DNA of 20,667 bases, from the NCBI GenBank assembly GCA_947627815.1, contig CANQXN010000012.1:1-20667 (forward strand), in the 5' to 3' direction. A program made the position numbers and the translations under genes. This document shows, one piece after another, positions 14,593-20,667 of the stretch. The DNA comes from an uncultured Clostridia bacterium. Lineage in GTDB: Bacteria > Bacillota > Clostridia > Oscillospirales > CAG-272. Numbering within the stretch: position 1 is the stretch's first letter; each line of letters starts with the position of its first letter. The notes below the pieces were generated by a model that saw nothing but the letters and a program-made list of their open reading frames with translations, ran no database searches and was not told the DNA's origin.

Positions 14593-15819
14593 TCATACGA
14601 CCTGGAAAATATAAAATTTGAGATAGCTGGTTTCCGGCACGCCCCAAAGGATCGGGTGGTCACAGCTTTGTTTGCGAACTTCGATTTCCCGCAAGGAGAC
14701 GGCCGCGTCGCGGGCGGCGTTTGTCAACATTTTTTCAAAAAGAGAATTTTCCATAAAATGCGAACAGGAACAAGTGGCCAGATATCCGCCGCGAGGCAGT
14801 AATTTCATGGCGCGAAAATTGATGTCCTTGTATCCTTTGAAAGCGCTTCCTACCGTTTTTCTGGATTTGGTAAAGGCGGGCGGATCGAGAATAATCAGGT
14901 CAAATGGCTTGCCGCCCGCCCGTTCCTTTTCGGTGAGATAATCGAAAACATCGGCTACTTCAAACTGAATTTTGTTTTCCATGTGGTTCAGGGCGGCGTT
15001 TTTTCGCGCCATATCCAAAGCGGCGGGGGAAATGTCCAACGCTGTTACCGATGCGGCGTCGCCTTTGGCGGCATTTAAAGCGAAAGAACCGGTGTGGGTA
15101 AAACAATCGAGTACATGTTTGCCAGCGGCTAAGCGGGAAATGGCCAGTCGGTTATACTTTTGATCGAGAAAAAAGCCGGTCTTTTGTCCGTTTTCTATAT
15201 CAACATAATAGCGGATGCCGTTTTCCGTAATGATGGGACAGGAAGCGCTGTTATCAAGAGGGTTGAGAACCCATCCCTTGTTTTGCAAAAGACCTTCGTG
15301 GGCGCGGATGGCGACATCATTTCTTTCATAAATACCAAGAATCTTTTGACCGTCCTCACGCAAAACTTTTAACAGAAGGGAATAAATCATGTCTTTTCGG
15401 ATTTCCAGCCCGTAAGACAAAATTTGCGTGACGAGTATCTCGCCGAAGCGATCAACCGTCAGTCCCGGGAAACGGTCAGCCTCTCCGAATATGATGCGGC
15501 AGGCCTGTAAATCCGCCGGCATCATGACATTTTTTCTGAAATTCCAGGCATACCGGATACGGCGTTCCCAAAACGCCTCGTCGAAACGATCGTTGGGATT
15601 GTCAGAGAGGATGCGCACGCGGATTTTGGAATGTCTGCTGTAAAGCCCGGTGCCGAGATAACGCCCGTTTTCCGTTACATCTACCAGGGCGCCGTTTTCA
15701 AGCGTTTCTTCCTGACCGGGAAACAGTTCGGTATCATAGACCCAAACATGGCCTTGTTCTAAAAAATTTCTGCCCTTTTTGGTAATGGCTAAAGCAGGGA
15801 ATGCTCGTTCGCTTTTCAT
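14593..15819 (-). CDS. rlmI: Class I SAM-dependent rRNA methyltransferase, RlmI-like
   Basis: Members of this COG1092-type family methylate C5 of a cytosine in 23S rRNA (C1962 in E. coli for RlmI). The 408-residue protein has an N-terminal PUA-like RNA-binding domain (about 5-75), a middle domain with RFPGLTVDRFGE (116-126), and a Rossmann methyltransferase domain: ENGQKTGFFLDQKYNR (209-224), SAM motif I LDCFTHTGSFALNA (237-250), acidic LDIS (261-264), catalytic LDPPAF (311-316) and CSCSH (350-354). Length matches the family. ATG 15819 follows GAGGTAAG. It has its own promoter and stands alone. The family call is firm; the exact rRNA position is inferred by analogy, so the symbol is provisional. 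Confidence 0.9.
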   Translation of the reverse strand: MKSERAFPALAITKKGRNFLEQGHVWVYDTELFPGQEETLENGALVDVTENGRYLGTGLYSRHSKIRVRILSDNPNDRFDEAFWERRIRYAWNFRKNVMMPADLQACRIIFGEADRFPGLTVDRFGEILVTQILSYGLEIRKDMIYSLLLKVLREDGQKILGIYERNDVAIRAHEGLLQNKGWVLNPLDNSASCPIITENGIRYYVDIENGQKTGFFLDQKYNRLAISRLAAGKHVLDCFTHTGSFALNAAKGDAASVTALDISPAALDMARKNAALNHMENKIQFEVADVFDYLTEKERAGGKPFDLIILDPPAFTKSRKTVGSAFKGYKDINFRAMKLLPRGGYLATCSCSHFMENSLFEKMLTNAARDAAVSLREIEVRKQSCDHPILWGVPETSYLKFYIFQVV

Positions 15820-15873
15820 AAGGCTTACCTCAAGATTCGTTGTTGCGTGTGCGGGCGACCGCTTACATGAGCC

Positions 15874-15901
15874 ATTATAGCAAATGTCAGAAAAAAATCA
15901 A
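15874..15901 (-). promoter_or_regulatory. Promoter of the RlmI-like gene
   Basis: On the minus strand, TTGATT (15901-15896) and a perfect TATAAT (15879-15874) are 16 bases apart, about 50 bases before the start codon. Confidence 0.68.
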
Positions 15902-15974
15902 GAGATGTCGTTGGTTTTTATTGCCGTTCCTTTTTTACATTTCAAAGAGATGAGATGCGGCTGACAAAAAAACA

Positions 15975-16003
15975 TTGACAAGGCGGATATTATGTGTTAA
16001 AAT
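15975..16003 (+). promoter_or_regulatory. Promoter of the exonuclease gene
   Basis: TTGACA (15975-15980) and TAAAAT (15998-16003) are 17 bases apart, matching eleven of twelve consensus positions. The start would be near 16010, leaving a leader of about 145 bases. Confidence 0.7.
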
Positions 16004-16154
16004 GAAACATCTGCAAGAGCTTTTTGACGATTTTTATCCTAATACGGTCGGTGTTATATTCCAGCTGGCTATACGCGCGGTAAGACAAAATAACTTGCGG
16101 AAAACTCAACTACACTACACTACAATATAGCTGAACTGCGGGGAACAGAACGGC

Positions 16155-16958
16155 ATGAATTATTTGTTTTTTGACATAGAATGCGCTAATCCGCGATTCA
16201 ATTCCATCTGTACATTCGGGTATTATCTGGTAGATGAACAGTATACCGTGATCGAACATGACGATATTCTCATCAATCCGGAAACCAGCTATGACCCCTA
16301 TGTTATCAAACATATTCTTCACTATACGACAGAAGAGCTGGAAGCCCACATGCCGTTTCCGTGCTATCACGACCGATTGCGCGCTCTTATGCAGACAAAA
16401 GAAACCTTGGTTTTCGGTTTTTCGATTTCCAACGATATCCGGTTTCTCAACGAGACTTGTCTGCGCTATCGTTTGCCTTGTTTGAATTTTCGTTTTTACG
16501 ACATTCAAAAAATTTTCGGCGCTTATGTCAAAGCGACCAATCAGGCCAGCATTGAGTTAGCCGGCGAACAATTACATCTTGAAAAGCCCGCCTTTGTCCA
16601 TCGGAGCGATGAAGACGCCAGGATCACCATGGAAATTGCGCGCGCTCTTTGTCAGGAATTAAAGATGCCATTGCTCCAGCTTGTCGATTATTTTCCCGGT
16701 TGCGGAGGGAGCAATATTGATTTTTCCGAAACCTGGTTGACCGAGGGCGGAACCAGTGTGATCGATCATAGACAAAACAGAAAAAAGCGCCTGAAACTCA
16801 GGGAAAAAAGACTGCGGGAACAAAAGGAAAGAAAAGAAAAAGCGAAAGCCCAAAGCCTTGACGGGATTAAGGACGCCGCGATCGGTGTCGGTGAATCTTC
16901 TGAAATCTCTTCTTCTACGGAATTGAGCGTCGCGGGTGTTGAATTTGCCGTGGATTGA
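16155..16958 (+). CDS. DnaQ-like (DEDD) 3'-5' exonuclease domain protein
   Basis: The N-terminal 170 residues form an RNase T/DnaQ-type exonuclease domain. Exo I is FFDIECAN with Asp7 and Glu9, Exo II is SISNDIRFLN with Asp94, and Exo III is HRSDEDA with His149 and Asp154, so all metal-binding residues of the DEDDh class are present. The C-terminal 97 residues have no recognised enzymatic motif. They include a strongly basic, probably helical stretch RQNRKKRLKLREKRLREQKE (about 206-225), which could bind nucleic acid, and a Ser-rich end. ATG 16155 follows GGGGAA somewhat far upstream. The enzyme should remove nucleotides from 3' ends of DNA or RNA; the substrate is not evident. The gene has its own promoter and ends 46 bases before a terminator hairpin. 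Confidence 0.85.
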   Translation: MNYLFFDIECANPRFNSICTFGYYLVDEQYTVIEHDDILINPETSYDPYVIKHILHYTTEELEAHMPFPCYHDRLRALMQTKETLVFGFSISNDIRFLNETCLRYRLPCLNFRFYDIQKIFGAYVKATNQASIELAGEQLHLEKPAFVHRSDEDARITMEIARALCQELKMPLLQLVDYFPGCGGSNIDFSETWLTEGGTSVIDHRQNRKKRLKLREKRLREQKERKEKAKAQSLDGIKDAAIGVGESSEISSSTELSVAGVEFAVD

Positions 16959-17004
16959 GACGATTTGACGCAGTATCGAATATTTTATCGCAATGACTGA
17001 TAAG

Positions 17005-17041
17005 ACAGCGCAGAAGAAGCCATAAGTTCTGCGCTGTTTTT
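17005..17041 (+). terminator. Terminator/attenuator directly in front of the ABC permease gene
   Basis: ACAGCGCAGAA (17005-17015) and TTCTGCGCTGT (17027-17037) form a perfect 11-bp stem with an 11-base loop, followed by five T residues (17037-17041). It can terminate the exonuclease transcript. The T-run ends exactly where the permease ribosome-binding site (GAAAGGAGT, 17042-17050) begins, and I see no promoter between them. Confidence 0.78.
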
Positions 17042-17054
17042 GAAAGGAGTACCT

Positions 17055-19496
17055 TTGGAACGCCTGAAGAAAAGCTTGAAAAACGCGATGAAAAATATTT
17101 GGTTTAATCGGAAACAGTATGTCTTTTTTGCTGTGTTTCTGATTCTTGTCCAAAGTTTGATCTCCGGCATCATTCTTTTTGGCTATAACGGAAATCGGAA
17201 TGAAATCCGTTATCTGGAAGAGCAGTGTGTCGTGCAAACCGAAGATCAGACCGCCGCGTATACATATCATATGTCACTTGGGAATATGTCGCCGGAAGCG
17301 TTGGCCTCGTTGATCAATACCTATAATGGGACGCAGGCGAGCCAGCGCGAGTGGGACCTTGTGTCGGCCAAAAGAGTCGGCGATACGGGGAAAGGATATG
17401 CCTATATCCGTTTTTTGGAGACAAACGGGCAGTCTGCCTATAGTCGCTATCGGAATTTTTGCGTTTCCGAAATCTACCGGAGCATTGTAAGCGATCCCAA
17501 TGTGACGGTCGAGATTACGCCGCTGCTTACCGCCATACAAAACGAAGCCAGCCAAAACAGCGCTACGGTGTGGATCTGTCTTGCCATTACAGCGGTAGGC
17601 ACGATCATGTTCGGTCTTTTGTTTAATACCGTTGTCAATCACTTCAAATTCTCCTATGGCATTTATATGACCTATGGGGCGAATTTTAAAAAATTATTGG
17701 TCAGCGCCCTGTGTGAGATGCTGATACTGGATCTTGTTACCGTCATTCCGTCTTTTCTGCTTTCTATTTTGATTACCTATCTTTTGACCCTGAGAGCCGG
17801 ATATGGTATTCATGTGCTGGTTTTTCCGCTTTTTATCGCGTTGCTTTGTTCCTTTGTGCTTACTTTGGTCTCTGTCACCGCTGTGATCTTCCGGCTTTCC
17901 AGACAGACACCGAACAAGTTGATCTCATCGGTCAACAATGTCGGTCTGATCTCTTCGCCGCGCCGCTCAGCCGAAATGCCTGCCAAGGGGTTTCCCGTAA
18001 AAACAGAATTGCTGGCCATGCGGCGTTTTCGGCGCTATTTGATCACATTGGTGCTTTCTTCTTTGATTTTCGCCGGCGCTTTCTGCGGAGGCGTCTATGC
18101 CATGGAAGCACAACAGCAAAGGGAAAATATAGAAAAAGCACAATTTGTCCTTCATTTCCCGGAGGGTCATGCCACCGCCTCACAAAGTGCCGACAGTGAC
18201 GCCGCGCCGGATAGCGATATGCCGGTTACCGATGAAACAGCAGCGACCGAAAGCGGCGCCGAAGAAGAGGAAGAACCCCCGCGGGATTTTGCCATCGGGC
18301 AAACCTATACGCCGGAAATACGAGCTTATCTTGAAAGCATCGACGGCATGAAATTCGTTTCCAAAAACAGAGTCTTTCAAGCCTATGTGCCGGAGCATTT
18401 CCTTGTCGATAGCGATAAAGTGACTTGGGCCGGGCGCTCGCAAAGTGTTTCTGCCACCGCACGCAAACGGGCGTTTACCAATCTCGATTATTATCTTACC
18501 GATGAAGAGGTGATCGACGATCTGCGTCGCCTCGGCTATGAGATCACCGGCGATATAGACGCCGTCTTGCATGGTGATCATGTCATTGCGATTTCCGATT
18601 CCGTCAACAACGATGTTTCTCTGAACCTGCAACCGGGTGATACAATCCGGATCGCAAGGCAGAAAATGCAAACGCATCAGCTTCATTTGGAAAACGCCGT
18701 TACGGATCTTGAACGCATGGAATGTTATCTTTATTCTTTTTCCTACGGATATGAAGAATATACCGTGGGGGCGGTGATCTCTGGAATGCCAACGGGCGCC
18801 GGTCTTCCGATATATGTCAACGCCTCGGATTTCAAATCGCTGACGGGTACTGACGCGTATTTTGTCGATGTTTCGCTTTTTATGCAAGAAGATGTGACAT
18901 CCGAACAGGTACGAAAAGCCGGCATGGAGCTTGATCGTTTGTCATTGGCATATGACATGACCTATGAAAATACATTTTATCACACGGAAAAGACCGCGCA
19001 GGCCATTCGCAACTATCCCGGCGTGATTCTCTATATTTCGTTGCTGTTGCTCGCGGGCTTTGTTCTTATTGTTTCGTTGAGTCAGGCGCTTTTTTATCTG
19101 ATGCGGAAACAGGAACTTGATGTCTATCTGTGTTTGGGCTGCAATTTTAAAACGATACGAAAATTGTTTTTCGTAGACGGGGCATTTTTCTCCGCGTTAT
19201 TTGCGGCTTGTTACAGCGTGTTTGCTATTTTCTTCGATTTTTTGGTTTATCGTACCTTCAATTCTCGCTTTTTTGGCGAGGCGTCCGTCCGCCTCTATTT
19301 CCATATCCCGATCCTTGCTTTTTTGGGCGGGCTGGCTGTCGTGATTCTGACCGGCTTTTTGAGCGTGATGACCGCTTATCGTTCCTTTAAAAAGCACAGT
19401 GAACCTGTTTTTACCGGCGCCGCGGTCTTGTCTTTGGATCCAAAGGATGTGCCGGCATATAACAAAAGCGATATTTTTGATTCTGACATGAGATAA
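17055..19496 (+). CDS. FtsX-type ABC transporter permease
   Basis: The 813-residue protein has two repeats of the FtsX/MacB layout: one membrane segment, a large outside domain, then three segments. Segments lie near 22-44, 171-193, 218-245, 252-280, then 327-349, 655-683, 704-732 and 748-776. The first outside domain spans about 45-170 and the second about 350-654. The second begins with an acidic, Ser/Asp/Glu-rich stretch (373-410) that looks disordered. Such permeases with a LolD/MacB-type ATPase usually act as mechanotransmitters, exporting or sensing peptides, lipids or antibiotics. I chose the TTG at 17055, which lies five bases after AAAGGAG; the next ATG in frame has no such signal. 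The ATPase gene follows 61 bases later. The substrate is unknown and no two-component system is seen in the window. Confidence 0.88.
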   Translation: MERLKKSLKNAMKNIWFNRKQYVFFAVFLILVQSLISGIILFGYNGNRNEIRYLEEQCVVQTEDQTAAYTYHMSLGNMSPEALASLINTYNGTQASQREWDLVSAKRVGDTGKGYAYIRFLETNGQSAYSRYRNFCVSEIYRSIVSDPNVTVEITPLLTAIQNEASQNSATVWICLAITAVGTIMFGLLFNTVVNHFKFSYGIYMTYGANFKKLLVSALCEMLILDLVTVIPSFLLSILITYLLTLRAGYGIHVLVFPLFIALLCSFVLTLVSVTAVIFRLSRQTPNKLISSVNNVGLISSPRRSAEMPAKGFPVKTELLAMRRFRRYLITLVLSSLIFAGAFCGGVYAMEAQQQRENIEKAQFVLHFPEGHATASQSADSDAAPDSDMPVTDETAATESGAEEEEEPPRDFAIGQTYTPEIRAYLESIDGMKFVSKNRVFQAYVPEHFLVDSDKVTWAGRSQSVSATARKRAFTNLDYYLTDEEVIDDLRRLGYEITGDIDAVLHGDHVIAISDSVNNDVSLNLQPGDTIRIARQKMQTHQLHLENAVTDLERMECYLYSFSYGYEEYTVGAVISGMPTGAGLPIYVNASDFKSLTGTDAYFVDVSLFMQEDVTSEQVRKAGMELDRLSLAYDMTYENTFYHTEKTAQAIRNYPGVILYISLLLLAGFVLIVSLSQALFYLMRKQELDVYLCLGCNFKTIRKLFFVDGAFFSALFAACYSVFAIFFDFLVYRTFNSRFFGEASVRLYFHIPILAFLGGLAVVILTGFLSVMTAYRSFKKHSEPVFTGAAVLSLDPKDVPAYNKSDIFDSDMR

Positions 19497-19500
19497 TCAG

Positions 19501-19521
19501 CTATTATGCCATGCATAATAG
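19501..19521 (+). repeat. Perfect inverted repeat between permease and ATPase genes
   Basis: CTATTATGC (19501-19509) and GCATAATAG (19513-19521) are perfectly inverted around CAT. The repeat starts four bases after the permease stop and its last base overlaps a GGAGG. It could be an operator or an mRNA hairpin that sets the expression ratio of the two subunits. Confidence 0.5.
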
Positions 19522-19557
19522 GAGGATGGAAAGAACTATTGAAGGGAGTTTTGATTT

Positions 19558-20334
19558 ATGCCGATTCTTGAAGCGATTGATATTATTAAGCAATACAAAC
19601 AGTATGACACGGTGGTTAATGCTGTCAACCGCGCCTCTTTTAAGGCGGAAGACGGTGAATTTGTTGCCATTATCGGCGCCTCCGGTTCAGGAAAAAGTAC
19701 CTTACTCCATATCTGCGCAGGACTGGATAAACCGAACTATGGTACAGTAAAAATTCGGGGAACCGATATCACCAAACTGAATCCCGATCAGTTGGGACGC
19801 TTTCGCGGTCAATTTACCGGCATGGTTTTTCAGAAGCATAATTTGATTCCTCAACTGACAGCGCTGGAGAACATCCTGATTCCGACGATCATGTGCGATC
19901 GTCCCGCGTTCAGTTATGAAGAGCATATCAAAAAGCTGATTAAAACGCTTCGATTGGAAGACCGTCTCCATCATCTGCCTTCAGAGCTTTCCGGCGGACA
20001 GCAGCAACGCGTCGCCATTGCCAGGGCAATGATCAACCGTCCGCAGGTTTTATTCTGCGATGAACCCACTGGCAATCTGGATAGAAAAAACGCGGATGAG
20101 GTTTTGGAGCTTTTACTGGATACCAAGGCGGTGATTGGCCAGACGCTGATTATGGTAACACATGATATGTCGATCGCCGATAGGGCAGACAAAATTTATA
20201 TGATGGATGACGGTCAGCTCTATCTTTTCAAAGATAAGCAGGGCTTTTATCGGAACTCTTTTGCGGAAGAAATGAAGCGCGCAAAAAAAATGAATGAATA
20301 TGTAATCACCGCCGATTCCCGACCGGACGCTTGA
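19558..20334 (+). CDS. ABC transporter ATP-binding protein (LolD/MacB type)
   Basis: The 258-residue ATPase energises the FtsX-type permease encoded just upstream. All nucleotide-binding motifs are intact: Walker A GASGSGKST (40-48), the Q-loop VFQKHNL with Gln92, the signature LSGGQQQR (144-151), Walker B VLFCDEPTGNLD (164-175) and the H-loop VTHD with His202. The order and wording (FCDEPTGNLD) are typical of the LolD/MacB/BceA group. ATG 19558 follows AAGGGAG nine bases upstream. A nearby GGAGG at 19521-19525 has an ATG too close to be used. The C-terminal tail (about 225-258) is basic. A strong terminator lies 112 bases downstream, so permease and ATPase probably end the transcript. Confidence 0.94.
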   Translation: MPILEAIDIIKQYKQYDTVVNAVNRASFKAEDGEFVAIIGASGSGKSTLLHICAGLDKPNYGTVKIRGTDITKLNPDQLGRFRGQFTGMVFQKHNLIPQLTALENILIPTIMCDRPAFSYEEHIKKLIKTLRLEDRLHHLPSELSGGQQQRVAIARAMINRPQVLFCDEPTGNLDRKNADEVLELLLDTKAVIGQTLIMVTHDMSIADRADKIYMMDDGQLYLFKDKQGFYRNSFAEEMKRAKKMNEYVITADSRPDA

Positions 20335-20446
20335 CAGAGAAGGGGATACAAGCCTTCCTTATTAAGGATCTACAGCAAACAAAAGAACCTGCAGAAAAGC
20401 GCACTTCCCATATGGATTAAATACAGCGTTGTGCTTTCAAGCGATA

Positions 20447-20487
20447 AGTAAAAAACTCTCGGACGAATTGCCCGAGAGTTTTTTACT
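20447..20487. terminator. Bidirectional terminator after the ABC transporter genes
   Basis: The arms 20447-20462 and 20472-20487 are perfectly complementary over 16 bp around a 9-base loop. A-tract and T-tract flank the CTCTCGG/CCGAGAG core, so it can stop transcripts of the ABC genes and of the minus-strand gene that ends at 20530. Confidence 0.92.
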
Positions 20488-20529
20488 ACACATAAGGAAG
20501 TGTACTAACCTAAATTGAAATTTACCGCT

Positions 20530-20667
20530 TTAATTGTCGCTATCGTTTTGCTTTTTTATATCTTGATTTTCGTCGTCATTGCTGTTTTCTATCAGCTTTT
20601 TGTACTTGCGAGCTTTGATATAAGAAATTATCATAAGCGTAATAAGCACCAAGAAAATTGCAAGCAT
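20530..20667 (-). CDS. Partial membrane protein, C-terminal end (runs off window)
   Basis: The minus strand is open from the window edge to a TAA at 20532-20530. The 45 codons encode a hydrophobic stretch, MLAIFLVLITLMIISYI, then a basic YIKARKYKK and a charged, Asn/Asp-rich tail ending KQNDSDN. This is the pattern of a final membrane segment with a short cytoplasmic tail. The first codon at the edge is ATG, so a complete 45-residue protein is possible, but a longer protein continuing beyond 20667 is likelier. The stretch is A+T-rich and shares the bidirectional terminator. I do not recognise the family. Confidence 0.55.
   Translation of the reverse strand: MLAIFLVLITLMIISYIKARKYKKLIENSNDDENQDIKKQNDSDN

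Larger units (their letters stand above)
15820..16154. other. Divergent intergenic region with two promoters and a 42-codon ORF
   Basis: This 335-base region separates the methyltransferase and exonuclease genes. It contains a minus-strand promoter (15874-15901) and a plus-strand promoter (15975-16003). A 42-codon open frame (16002-16130, plus) lacks a ribosome-binding site and begins inside the -10 element. A short repeat of ACTAC, three copies in tandem, lies near 16110-16125. No structured RNA of a known class was recognised. Confidence 0.6.

Noticed and set aside
14570..14605. Possible terminator between the convergent MATE and methyltransferase genes
   Set aside because: Only a short A/T-rich dyad is present, with no G+C stem.
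16965..16993. TTGACG as a possible promoter for the ABC permease
   Set aside because: The best -10 at proper spacing (TATCGC) matches the consensus only at three positions, too weak to claim.
18180..18887. Open frame of 235 codons on the minus strand
   Set aside because: Antisense to the second extracellular domain of the ABC permease; no start signal or family resemblance.

Overview
The window reads as chromosomal DNA from a low-to-mid G+C Gram-positive bacterium, most likely class Clostridia. The evidence is a murF-mraY-ftsW-murG-divIB-ftsZ division/cell-wall cluster with Firmicutes-type proteins, strong Shine-Dalgarno sequences, consensus sigma-A promoters, a lipoprotein-type solute-binding protein, and a C_GCAxxG_C_C redox-type protein. 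I cannot name the genus. No rRNA, tRNA, CRISPR array, insertion sequence or phage gene was seen.

Layout. (1) Bases 1-7437, plus strand: the 3' part of a dcw cluster: murF, mraY, ftsW, murG, divIB/ftsQ and ftsZ. These make the lipid-linked peptidoglycan precursor (MurF, MraY, MurG), polymerise it at the septum (FtsW) and organise the division site (DivIB, FtsZ). murD is missing from its usual place between mraY and ftsW, and ftsA is missing before ftsZ. A hairpin followed by a good promoter separates ftsW from murG, and a second promoter-like region precedes ftsZ. Two terminators close the block, the second working in both directions. (2) 7583-9145, minus: an orphan lipoprotein solute-binding protein with its own promoter. 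(3) 9483-12124, minus: a three-gene membrane-lipid operon, flippase-like membrane protein - pssA - psd, from a perfect consensus promoter to a strong terminator. PssA and Psd together convert CDP-diacylglycerol to phosphatidylethanolamine; the role of the first protein is inferred only. (4) 12523-14582, plus: a C_GCAxxG_C_C protein and a MATE-type exporter, each with a promoter. (5) 14593-15819, minus: an RlmI-like rRNA methyltransferase, convergent with the MATE gene. (6) 16155-20334, plus: a DEDD-type 3'-5' exonuclease, then an FtsX-type ABC permease (TTG start) and its ATPase. A terminator hairpin sits immediately in front of the permease ribosome-binding site. (7) 20530-20667, minus: the C-terminal end of a small or partial membrane protein running off the window.

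The most interesting points are the coupled flippase-like/pssA/psd operon, the terminator that abuts the permease ribosome-binding site, the terminator/promoter pair splitting ftsW from murG, the missing murD, and an unusually long MurG inter-domain linker. I did not find a clearly new multi-gene system; the candidates above are hypotheses.
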